This document shows positions 21,401 through 33,400 of a DNA stretch of 41,847 bases, one piece after another. This DNA is from Spirogloea muscicola (lineage: Eukaryota; Streptophyta; Zygnematophyceae; Spirogloeales; Spirogloeaceae). The notes under the pieces were generated by a model. The model saw only the letters and a program-made list of their open reading frames with translations. It ran no database searches and was not told the DNA's origin. The position numbers were made by a program, and so were the translations under genes. The stretch lies in the NCBI GenBank assembly GCA_009602725.1, contig WELB01000085.1, forward strand, positions 528,070-569,916, given 5' to 3'. Every line of letters starts with the position of its first letter. Within the stretch, counting starts at the first letter, position 1.

Positions 21401-24400
21401 ATGGGTCTCTTCTCTCCCTCCACTTCCCCAGGTACTGGGCTTCTCACTGCCGATCAAGTGCAGTAAAATCTGCAGTCATCGCACTAAGGTCTGAATGACA
21501 CTTGTAGGCCTGAGCTAGTCATTGTTGGTAGCATATGACTACAGTATATTTGCACCGTCTCCACACGGTGCAACCCTCTCTGTTCTGCAGATGAAGATCT
21601 GGGTGGAAGGCAATCAGTTGAGGCTTGTGGTTATCCTGAGATTTATCAAAGACATAATCTTCCTCATAGCACGACTGAAGGAGCTCAAATCAAGAGGTGG
21701 TACCAAAGAGAAGCCACCACCCAAGAAGATATCATCTGAGGGTCCATTGAAAAAGTACTCTCTTCTCATCTACATCACTCTCTGTGACCTCACGGCAATG
21801 ATGGCAAGGTCTGAAGTTGGTGCCCTTGCCCCCTGACGTATGGTCAACTGCACACACGGCCTTTCACTGTGATACTCTGATGGCAAGGACCTTCCCTAAT
21901 GTCTGCAGTATTTGGAAGCTAAGGCAGCTAAGGCCTGGATAGCAAGTACATTGTCTGGCTTGTCTACTAAGCAAGAGGGTCCAGGCTGATGTGATTTGTG
22001 TTGTGCCAATGTCCAGGCATTCGTGGGAAGAAGAAAGATACGAGATTCGAGCCCGCAAGCTTGCCTGCACAATACCCAGCGTTCCTAGTGTCCAACTTGC
22101 GGAGTACTATTGTCGCCAGCTTGGGAATATCCCGTCAGAACATGCCCAATTTGCCATGCCACCAGACTTCTGGAGGCCCTTCCAGCACACTCCCGGCACG
22201 CGTCCTACAATTGCTATCCACATGATGGACTACTGCTTCTACTATGTCAGTCCAGAAGGTGTAGACCGGCCATGCACTACAGGCAGCAGTGATGTCTCTG
22301 CCGTCATCCAGGTATGAGAGCACAGTAGTCTGTACTCGGACAAAGATAGGACATGCGTAGCGCCTCCAAGGTTATTGCAGTTTGCTTACCTTCGTCAGCT
22401 TCCTGCTGAATATAGTAATTCTGCTCCGTAAACTGACAATGTCATTGCGCCAGGTTCATCCATTTCGTCTGCGAGTATTATGGACGGAATTTGTGTGTGT
22501 CTTTGGGGAGATTCAGTATGCCCTCCTAATGGGCCTTATCTTTGACCAATCCGAGGAGCCAGGGTCCTATGCAGGTACAATAGTCGATAACAAGTGTCGA
22601 TGTGATCTTTGTTGCACCTCAGTAACTGATCTCAGCTCAGTGCACCACCAACATGTATTTCGTGCATGTGCCAGGTCCGGAGCGGGGGTTCAACCCTTAC
22701 GTGGGTCAAGTGCAGGGAGGTTTGTTGAGCGATGTTGTGCCAGACACTGACCTTACTGGCATGCAAGCCTCCTGGGAGCTCCGATTTGAGGTCGTCAATG
22801 CCACCATCAAGGTGGAGACGCCTCCCAAGCTCCTTCCCCACTATGGCCGAGGAGAGCCGCTGAGCACGGTCGCCATCCAGAAGCTGAAGGTGACAGTGGG
22901 AAGCTACTGGCCCCCACCCCCAACGTCACGCTTCCTGGAGCTGATTGTCAGTGGTCACAGTGTCGCGATCACTGATGACCGCTTTCAGAGTATCACGCTC
23001 GTGCCTCTGGAGATCGTAAGGTGCCCCCACGATGTAAAGTTTGGCTCTAGGGATGCTGACAAGTTGGGGGGCGATCAGCTTTACACAGCGGATGATAACA
23101 CCTTCGTCCTGCAATATGCCATCAAGAAGAATCACACGCACGCCATGGAGATTGCGTTGCTTCGATGCAGCAAAATCTGGGCGTACTTTTTTCACTTTGG
23201 ATATGTGAGGGCGATCATTGACACTTTTGCGGGTTACTTCTTGAAGCCCTTGTGCGCCTTCGGTCCCAGGAGCTTAGATCCCGACAGCTTCTTCTTCATC
23301 AACGTCATTACTCAGGTGCCCATCAATCTCACAGCAACCTAAGTACCCCTGTAGCATGCATTTTTGCAGTGGCCTCTTGTTCCTCTTGTTAGCATCTCAT
23401 GTAACTTTGTCTGACTCGCAGGACTCAGAGGCCTTCCTTCCTATCCCTGATCCAGCGATAGCAGCTGAAGGAAGGCTTTGGAACCTAGATACAGATGAGG
23501 AGCATGACGAGGTCTGGCGGTTCTTGTACGAGGTGGGGGTTTGGAGCAGCACCTTGAGCACTTACTTCCTCAACATCAGGGACCAATCAATTAGGCTGAG
23601 ATCCAAGACAATGCGAGTGTCTTATAGCTGGGGAGGGGACAGGAGGTCCAAGCTCCGAGTGGACTTGGCTGGATCCAGGGCCTGCCAAATACACCAAGTA
23701 GAGGTATCGTCAATACCCACATCCTGAAGAATGAGCATGTTGACCTGGAAGACTATAAGTGCCTGACATGGAGAGACCACAATTGAATATGAAAACAATA
23801 CCTGACAATGGCATTTACTGCATACTTGCACATTCATTTGGCTGACAAAGGACCCACCACCTCCGCTTTCATCAATCTATGCAGGCATTTGCTTTGAGGG
23901 ACTTCTTAGGCCTGATGGATGCGTCATTCCAAATGGATGTGCATGTGCCAAAGCGTGGCAACTCTCGAAGCACCAAGTTTCTGTTTGATTGCTCTGTGCA
24001 GTCTCCTGACAAGCCCAGGGGCTGTTTGCCTATCTATTTCGTCTTCTCGGTATTGCACCTTACGTTGTCCTTTCATGCACACATCTATGATCTGAAGATA
24101 TGTTGAATCCCCTCATTCACAGTCCTTAAGATTGTTCTGCTGCCCCCTTTGTTGCCAGCACATAACGCTTGTGAAAGCTGCTGTGGAGGTCCTCTTGCTC
24201 CGCCTCCGTGAGAAGGCAGACAAGGACACCCGTTCCTTGGTTCCAAGGCCTTTGCTGCCATCTGCTCTTGCTGTCTCTGTCAACCTAGACAAGTTAGCTC
24301 TTGCTTTGGTTGACGACAGGTGAGCGTCTCTCCTACAGTCACTCACACTCTGCTTCACAGCTGTTTCTTGCTAGCTGCTTATTGTATTGTGAGGCCTTCA

Positions 24401-27400
24401 GCTACCAAGAGGCCTTCAGCTACCAATCTACTTGCCAGAGCTCTCAAGCAAATACCATGTTGCACCCAGAGAGCACCCAGTACAAGCAGGTTCACTGGTG
24501 CTGTATAGTAACTAAAACTCCAGGCAGTTGCTTGGTCTTTGTCATTGATTGACAATGACTGCACTGCATTGTGGTGACGTCTCCGCAGGCTAGGGACGCC
24601 AGCCACGATTCTGGAAGTCATAGCAGACACATTGAATTTCTCCTGGCAACTTGAGAAGGCAATAGAGGCTAAGCTTCCTTCACAATTGGCAGAGCTCAAC
24701 CTTTTCCTTTCTGCACTCTACCTTAATGACAACATTGAGGTCATACCCCTACATTGCAAACTTCACAGCTTGATCGTGCACGATAACTTCTTCATTTTTG
24801 ATCTTAAAAGGGGTTTTGAGACGATGGTTTGTATAAATTGGCTGACTGTATGGTCTAGATTTTGAAAGGTAGCCTGTTGATGATCTCACTAGAAGCGTGT
24901 CATTCCTGATTGCAGATGATGGATCCAGTCATAGAGCGGTGGCCAGCGAAGGTCTCTCTGAATTCAGAGGGTGGGAGGTACCACTTGGTTACTGAGTCTA
25001 AGCAGCTACTGGCTATAATTTTCACGCCCACCCAGTTGAGAGCGTATGGTGATGCCCTTGGCTTCTTCCAACTGCTTCTGAAGGGTTTGCAGTGGAGGCA
25101 GAAGACTAATGCATCAGAGGCCACTGAGGGCTCTGGTATAGAGGTTAGTCCGTAGTCATTGATGGTTTCTGGCAGGTTCATCTGCTGCTGTCTGTCTTCA
25201 CTACAGATCCTGCATCTGTATGTACGAATCTGCTCTACTTGGTATTTGTGCATGGTTTCTGGCCATCTTATAGGATTGCTAAGCAGTCCAAAGTCCTTGA
25301 TCAGCAGCCACATTCTTCTGCAGGCTACTCCCTCTGGCCTTGCCAGCATGGGAAGTGAGGCAAGTTGGCTTGGAGAGGTGAGTTTCTCTCATGCAAGTGC
25401 ATATCTTATTCAAATTTCAGATACTGGTTGAGCATCTCGTTGCATTCAGTACAAGCGCTATGATACGCATTGTTATGTTCCTCACATAAGTGTATGGTTA
25501 CTCGAATTTCAGGCCAAGGAAGAACCTCTTGTGCGTGAAGACACATCTTTACAAGCTGTCAGTGTGGCCGCTGAACAGGTAGATTTTAGTGAGGTCAGTC
25601 CTCCCTCAGCTTCTAGTGCTTTTGCACTGACCTTCAGTTAGCACTCCATGTACATGCATGTGGTGACTGAATATCCTGGGCCATGCTACTGAACAAAGAG
25701 CTGGCCCTGGACACAGGTTTCTGTCAAAGAGTCATTGAACTTGATGACTGATGACCTGCGGAAAATGGCTCGATATCGACTACAAAATCAGACGGGGCAT
25801 AAGCTTTACTACTGGGCAGGTTGGTACTGTGCCTTCATGCCTCCTCCTTAATTATACCAATGAGAGAACAGGTAGTGGGCTTTACGCCTGGAGAGCTCTC
25901 CATGAACTTTGCAATGAATGTCTGGAGCATCTGATATGGATTGCGACTTTCTGTTCACCAACTTCAGAAGAAGGTGTCAGAACACAGGCTTACTCTGTGG
26001 ATCCGGGGCAAGAGTGTGTGCTCCAAGTGCAGCCTGTGGAGAGAGTCATAACCTTGTTTGACTCGCGAAAGATTGTAGCTAGAACTATTTGCCTCCAGCC
26101 CCAGAAGGGCTGGGCCCCGGTCTCAGACGTGGTGGTCGATAAAGTGCGTATTTTCAGCCGAATCCTAGCTCTGAGGTCTGCCTTGCCGTTTCTTTTTTGT
26201 CTCTGTGCTGCGGCACCTCCGGCAGTGAGCTGCTGCTATCAATCTGTCCCTAGAGATGTGAATGTCCTAATTGTAGTCTGTACATTGATTATCTTTCTTA
26301 AGGGTCACATTCAGAGTGTCACATTCTACTCATGGGCATCAGACAGGTGATTTTGGCACCATGTGCAAAGCTTCAAACAGGCTAAGGCACTGAGGAAGGT
26401 GAAGCTCCATGCTGCTTGTGCATCTAGGTGGGCAAGTACGTTATGGAGCTGCAGTCGCCTCAGGGTGGTGCAAACGTACCCCTTGTGGTGGACGTGATCC
26501 TGGAGGAGAGGACGAAGAAGGTGGTGGTGCACTCGACCCTCCAGCTTACCAACTGCTCCACTCACTCGCTCTCCTTCTCCCTCAACCTCCCCTCGTCTCC
26601 ACCTGCTGCCATTGGTAAGTCGAGGGAAGTGATGACTACCATCTTCATATCTAGTTTGGACTTGGGGTGAAGGTCAGATGTCTCTGTATGTAAGCACTAG
26701 ATTGAAACAGGCACACTGAGGCTGAGGGCATGTCATCCTCGTGATACTGCTCTAGTCAAGCAAGCCTTCAGAAAAAGCTTGGAATGTTGGGCAGGTTGTA
26801 TCACAAGTGCAGATGCTGTGAGCAAGTTTATTGATCTGCTCCTAGCTAGCTGTACTCGTTTGTGGCAGGGCCCCTTGTTGCAGGCGAGTCCTTGTACCTA
26901 CCCATACAGGCCCTCCTGGGTGGCAAGCTCTACCTCCAAGCACAGGTAACACAGCAGCCAGCTTGTATAAGCTTCTGCAGTTGTGAGATGCTGCCTCTTA
27001 AGTTAGACACCTTATAGGATGTGGCAATCGTACTTGCTGCCAGTGGTCACTACCTCTGTCAACAGCCCAGTCGAGACAAACAGCTGCCATGGGCTCAGTA
27101 AGTATAGCTCCTCATCTGCAGGGTTATGCCAAGGGGGAGAAGGACGTGATAAGCTTGTCAAGCAGCGGGCTTTTGGAACAGCAGGGCCTCCTTGCCTGCG
27201 CCTCTCTCCAAGCAGACAGCCCTCCGTTCTTCTGCTGCCTGCAAATTATATCCGACCCCGCTACACGGGCAGCCAGCGGTGGTGCAATAGAGGTCAGCTC
27301 ATGTGCTGAAGGACTGTGCTTCTGCTGAAGTGGTGGCTTTTCTGCCAAGATGGGTTGCTCCTCTTGCCCTCACGCTTATATTCTCAGATCAAGCAGGAAA

Positions 27401-30400
27401 GGTGCTTGCTTGTGTCGTCTACTTAGGCTTTCTCTTACATTCTTTCAGGAGCATTCGCTGTCGTTTCATGCCCCACTGGTGATCAGCAATGCACTGCCCT
27501 TTCCAATGGAAATTGTACTGCACAGCGTCGAAGGGAATTCAAGGGATTCACTACACATTGCCTCAGGTACATTCTGGTCATTGCATCACTACTGCCTTTT
27601 TGCTGAAAAGGGCTGTACATGCCTGAAAGCTTCAGCTCTGCTGCTGCTTGCCTGTTAACAGTGCACTTTCACTAATTGCAGGGAAGGATGTCCATGTTCA
27701 CAATGTGAGCTTGGACCACCATCTTGAGGCAACAATTGATGTAAGTACCTGGCCTTTGCACTAACGGAAGAGACTCTCTGTAGTACCTCCTTGTCTGTGT
27801 TGCCAGCAGGTCATGTCATGATTCTGCTATGGTGCAATCACCATGCATTTCATGGTTCTGCAATGCAGGTTCAGGCCTTCAAGTCCAACGCAGTACATGT
27901 ACACCATCCTCCAAAGTAACTCTTTTAGCTTTCTGCCCTGGATGTCTGGGATGCCTGTTCACTCAAAACGCATATTAAAAAGACTACTCTGAACGCCTGT
28001 GGGGAAATGATGAGACCAGTAATTAGTGCTAGAAGCAGACGGTTGAAGGCTTGATGTTGAGGTGCATTACCAGGAAGGTGCTGCAAGACCGCATTGGGAG
28101 CACTCTGGTCTCTGAGCTGCCGGGCTTTCGACTGCCTCATGACTGCACTTTGACCTCTGCTGTGGGAGATCAGAAGCTTTTGCTGGGCATTGATAACCAG
28201 TGAGCCTCGTAGAGCTTGCTGCAGGCCTTATGTGGCCGCCTGCATGTCCTCGCGCACCTATACACTCCAGCAGCATAATGATCCCTTCAGACCTGCAAAC
28301 AGCTCAGAGCTCAATCAGTGTGCACGAACTCTTCCCACTCTCTATACATGTGGAGCCTTCAAGGGCAGACAGAGCAGTTAGCCGTGACTGAAACAGGCAC
28401 TTAGGCTGTTCCAGTGACAACCGATCGGTTCATCCTGCAGGGCGAGCAAGCGGTCGAGGCAGCGGAGAATATCTCTGTTCTCCCCATATTGGATCATCAA
28501 TGAGACTGGCCTGACCCTCTTCCTGAAGAGCTGGTCGAGCAGTGTGCCCCCCATTCCCTGCCCTCCTGACGAGGTACTTGGCCGCCACATGACTGTCGTT
28601 GGTGGGCTGCTCTTGTGATCTCTTTACGCTTGCGTAGTGTTGCTTTTATTCACTTGGATCCTTGTTGTAAGATACAGGGAGGGGCTCTGCAGCCAGTCTT
28701 GTTCAGTGCCAGCAACACCTTTGGCACACACACCGCCTTGAAGGTCGCTAGCTCAGATTGGTCAAAATCAATCCCACTAGACACTGTCGGCATCAAGGGC
28801 GCAGTGCATACCACTACCCGGCCTTTGAAGAAAAGTCAGCAGACTCAGGTCCTCTCCTTCCATTTCCATTTTAGTGATGAAGTAATTAAGGAGAGGTCAA
28901 GAGGGAAACAGCCCATAGTTAGACTACAGGTCCCCAAGTGATCACTTGAAATTGATGGATGTTGTACTTTCATACTCTCGACTAACATGCTGCATCTTGT
29001 TCTGTGTGCATTTGATGCAAGACTTGCAAGATGAGGTCTACTCATGGAAATATGCAGGGATGTTGATCTTTTGCAGACTAGTAAACGGTATGAGTTTGGA
29101 GTGGAGATCAGCTTGGCTCCATCTCCATTCCATCGCACAAAGGTGGTCACGATCACGCCACGTTTCGTTCTCAAGAATCGAACAGGCATGCCGCTTCTCT
29201 TCAAACAGGCTTCGACACAGGTTGAGCAGGTCAGTAGAGCAGGTCTTGACTCGCTGCAATGATTTTTCAGTCCATTCACAGCCATCACCCCCTTTCGAGA
29301 GTATCACCGCTTTTCAGCCTGCACAAATTTCTGAGCATGGGTCACGCAGCTGCATTTGCCAATGTTTACATGGGCGGTTCACATTGCTGTAGGTACTTGC
29401 AAATGAAGCCACAGTGGCATATCACTGGGACAGTGATAAAGGAGAGGAGTCCTTGTGCATCAAGCCGACAGATGGAGACTCTTGGGACTGGTCTGGGGCA
29501 TTCGACATTGACAAAGCTGGTGAACTTGGTCTGCGAATCCACAACAAGCAGACAGGTACACAATCTCCTGACCTCCATGAGAGCGAGAGAAGTGCTATGT
29601 GACTGTGCGTATCTACTTGTGTCTATGGGCTTGCTTGCAGGTGAACACAAGGAGCAGCACTGTGCCAGCTTGTACACAGAAGGGCTCCTAAGTGTTCAGG
29701 GGGCTCCCTTTCCTTCCCGTCCCTTGGCCTTTGCTCCGAGGTGAATCACAATATTGTTGCTATGCAGGAGGAATGAGGATCATAATAGTTGATGTGTCGC
29801 CCAATGGTCCTTCGGCATTGGTGACCTTCACTGCCAGCTCCAGCAAGGGGAAACGAGCACCCTACAGGCAACTTCTATTGCAATCCAAGATTTTCTTGCT
29901 GCAGAAGTGGCTTCTGCTGTTGCTGTCTGTATATAACCATAGAGACAGTGGTGGAGCTGCCAGGTCTGCCTAGAGGCGGTTGTCTTTCCGGAGCTCACAA
30001 GTCATTGTTGGGCTGCCATTGCCAGGTTAGTGAACAGATGCGCAAAACTTGAGATATTCTTTTACCAAAAGCATGTGGAGGAAAATAAGCAGCACCTTGG
30101 TCCCAAGACCGTTGCTCCATACGCTTGGGACAAGGTGCGATTACATTCTCTACCTCTGAGATCCTAGCTGTGTGACGTAGAGAAGTTGGTGCTTTTACAC
30201 CCTTTTGTATGAGACTGGACTTTCAAGAGAGAGACAGGGCATCAGGGGCCAGCATAGACTGTATCTGCTGCTCGGTTGCCTTCTACTCCTGTCCCCAGAT
30301 GTCTAGAAAGTGATCTAGCTGAGAGAAGTGTAAGTAGATGTTGCAATATGCTGTAAGCAGATCATGTCTGGCAGGGTTAGTCTTTCGTCAGGTAGACAAG

Positions 30401-33400
30401 CTGGACAGACCAATATGATGTGGAAATTGGAGTACTTATACGATTGGTCGGCTATCCAAACTTTGGCTGTAATCTGCAGCCAAAGCTCCCCCACTTGATT
30501 GTGGTGGAGTTGCCTGAATTCGGCATCTCTCAGGAGTACAGTGTGGATGACCTCAAGCCGCGCCAACCCATCTTGCTCCAACAGCAACAATCAAGGTGTT
30601 GACTCGCATCTTACTAACATTCTGGTTGCTGGTTTGGGCATACCTTATGAGGATGCAAGAAGCAACATGTGCAGGCCTTGATGGCAGCACTCAATCAGGT
30701 GAAGTTCTGCTTTGTCCTTGCTGCGCAGCTTCTTTGAAGGCTTGATGGCACCCAAGCTTGGAAGGGAAGTGCTGGGTAAAGTGTACGTGCACATACAAGC
30801 AGACAGGGCGACACGGGTGCTGTCGTTCTCTGATGACGAGATCAAGTCCTTCAGGTGCTCCCAGACACTGGTGTTTGAAGTCGCAGAGCATGTGAGCTGG
30901 TTGTCTAAGCTTTGGCGCTTGTCCATGTCCATTACTGATGCTGCTGCTACTAAAGAGGGAGGACAGCAATTTTCTATTGGGTAGCTGGAGTGACTGAAGC
31001 TGCGATGTGGCTCGTGAACAGAGAATCAGAGGATGAACATAAGGAGCAGGTGTGGAAGCAGATCAAGTTCTTGGAGGAGAAGACCGCCAGATTGCAGCAA
31101 ATGGTGGAGGCCCACCTTGGCATGGTGTGTAGACAGACAAGGCATTGACTAAATTGGAGCATCTTGCAACTGCGTCGCTTGCATAATAGAGCACTTACGG
31201 CATGGGCTCTAACTCATCTCGTATCTTTGCAGAATGTGTATCCCATAATCAAGGACTTGAGCACTCTGGATGCTGCGCCTGCCGCCAGCCAGCCTGCACC
31301 CTCTGATGACCTGAGCTTCAGGGACCCTGAAGTCGAGCCCAAGGCAGAGCAGGCGCTGAGCATTGTGGCCACCAGGGCTCGCCAAGCATTGGGTGCTGAG
31401 AACCCTGATCCTTTGCCTGCACCACTACTTTTCAATGTTACGTCTGGTCCAGAGACTGCCAGTGAGGAACCAGAAATGGACATCGTTGCACACCCTGAGT
31501 TGTTTGTGCCATCGTTCAGAGGGTTGCGGTCTGTGCCAGAAGGAGAAGAAGAAACAGGGCATGGCCAGGAGATGGCCCACGTAGTCAAGGAGCCTTCTGA
31601 TAGGCTTCCAAGCTCTTTGGAGTTGAGCACTCCAGATGCCCCTTTCGGGACAGGAGGCGAGCTGACAGGCGAGAGGGAAAGCCGGATCCTGTCTGCGGCG
31701 CTTACTGCTAAGTCCAAGACACTTAGTAGCTTGCTGGTGCACAGCGGTGGCGGCAGTAGTGCCAAGGCCAGAGGAGGAGCAAATGACGGACCGAAGGGCG
31801 CACTGACGAGGAACGCCGTGGAGGGAAGCATAGAGAGCGTTGCAGAGACGGACGAGGAGGTCCGGCTGCCTCTCCACGATGTTGCCGAGGAGACTGGCCT
31901 GGTGGGCCAGCTCAGCCGGCTGGGCGGGGACCTCCAGGTGAGTGTGGTGGGCGGCCAGAAGCTGACCAAGAAGGAGGAGGGATGCAGCCCATATGCTGTC
32001 GTGGAGGTGAGCTGCGAGGCCCAACCTTTGGGCGTAAGACCCTGCACAGAAGCAAGATTCGTCGTCTTTGTGGTGCCATTGCCAGGCTGTGGTGTCACTT
32101 GATCATGTCGAGGTTGATCATGTTGCGGAGCTATGAATATCTGGGATTTTGGGTGATAACAAACGAGTAGGTATAGGCTTTGGACTTGAAAGTCTGGGAG
32201 GTTCCAGAGGTTGCCTCTCTACATACTTGGTCCATGCCTCGTGACAAGTCTTCTTGCCTGCTGCAGGTAGCTGGGCAGCTGAAGCGGACGACTGTGCGAA
32301 GGAAATCGGCCAGCCCAGAGTGGCATGAGGAGCTCTCCTTCAAGTCTGTGCCCACAAACACAGATGTCAAAGTCACCGTCTTTGATCACGAGCTTCTTGG
32401 TCGCGACGCTTTCCTTGGAGAGGTTTGTACATTTTCGCAAGTCTGAAATGCTGTCCAGACTGGCAGTTGAGGCATTATGCATATAAAGAAACCAAATCAT
32501 CTGCTGCATCATCTTAGTCTTTCAGATCCTAATGCAGGTGCCTTTTGGCCTTCTTCTGGTCCTCTACAGGTTGTCATTGCCCTGTCTGATGGCGGGTTGG
32601 ACAGGTCTGCAGAGTGGTATGTCCTTGGTAGGCGGGGAGCTCAGGACAGGGTCAGTGGTTCAATTGCCCTTGCCTTCAGCTGGACAACTACAAAGATTGA
32701 CCTTCTGTCACAGATGGTGAGGGTTGGCATCTTCTTATGATTGGCATTCATTTATATTACAAAGAAAAGTCGCTCCTATTTCCATTGGCTATTTCCCCCC
32801 AAGAGCTTGTTGGAAGACTATACTTCTGTCTGAGACTGTCAACCAGTAATTGATGAGTTCTAGTTGCTAGTGCTCTTGATGACCCCTTGACAAAGTCCCA
32901 TCTTACAGCTTGGGTCAAGGCAAGTGGATCTTGAGCAACTCGAGGAGCTACTTGCTATCCAGCGAGAGCGTGAGATGCAACAGCAAAGGCAGTCATCACA
33001 CTCGAAAGCATCCTCTTCCACAGTCACTGAGGAGCACCAATCACTTCTATCACCACCACCTTATCGACAACAATTTGGTCAGCTTGAGGTAAAGACATGC
33101 CAATGACGAGGACGGTCATCGCATGTTGTAGAGTGCCGTTTTAATTGGCTGGTACATGTTGCTCTTACTTACACCATGTTGTTCTGCCACTTCATTCCAG
33201 GTCAAGGTGGTGGAAGCTCGACATTTGCCAGTCCCCACAACATGGCGGTTGTCAATGCGCATGCGTAATGCATATGCCATCATATCCTGTGAAGACAAGC
33301 CGACACAGAAGACCAGAGTCGCTTCAAGTAGCTTCTTCCCCGTCTGGAATGAGACGTTCTTCATCCTTGGTGTGACCTCCTCCTCTACCTTGAAGATAGA

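Larger units (their letters stand above)
13830..25716 (+). other. VPS13 groove-forming middle region (many exons)
   Basis: Short exons carry alternating hydrophobic and polar strands typical of repeating beta-groove modules. Clear pieces include AKPLVRLLAQPAVKALQLIV (13.85 kb), GEPYAGLLLSMDSLQLLQ (14.1 kb), STVLENPAAWWRHA (15.5 kb) and LMREVETIVGTKITALFRWR (16.25 kb). Further along are VSVVLQMPSKSAALDTLPSL (17.46 kb), LKLELVSGTIRLVVPCHG (17.98 kb) and LYLFQLSLLNVVVKKLDKG (19.63 kb). A long exon at about 20.63-21.43 kb includes NTLKVEDLCFKDKKYRYIVS. It is followed by DVICVVPMSRHSWEEERYEI (about 22.0 kb), GEIQYALLMGLIFDQSEEP (22.5 kb) and MMDPVIERWPAKVSLNSEGG (24.92 kb). The middle part of VPS13 is poorly conserved in sequence, so some exons here are surely missed. 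Confidence 0.75.

Noticed and set aside
31214-32098. 294-codon minus-strand frame
   Set aside because: It is an exact antisense shadow of the long VPS13 linker exon, which continues in frame into a C2 domain.
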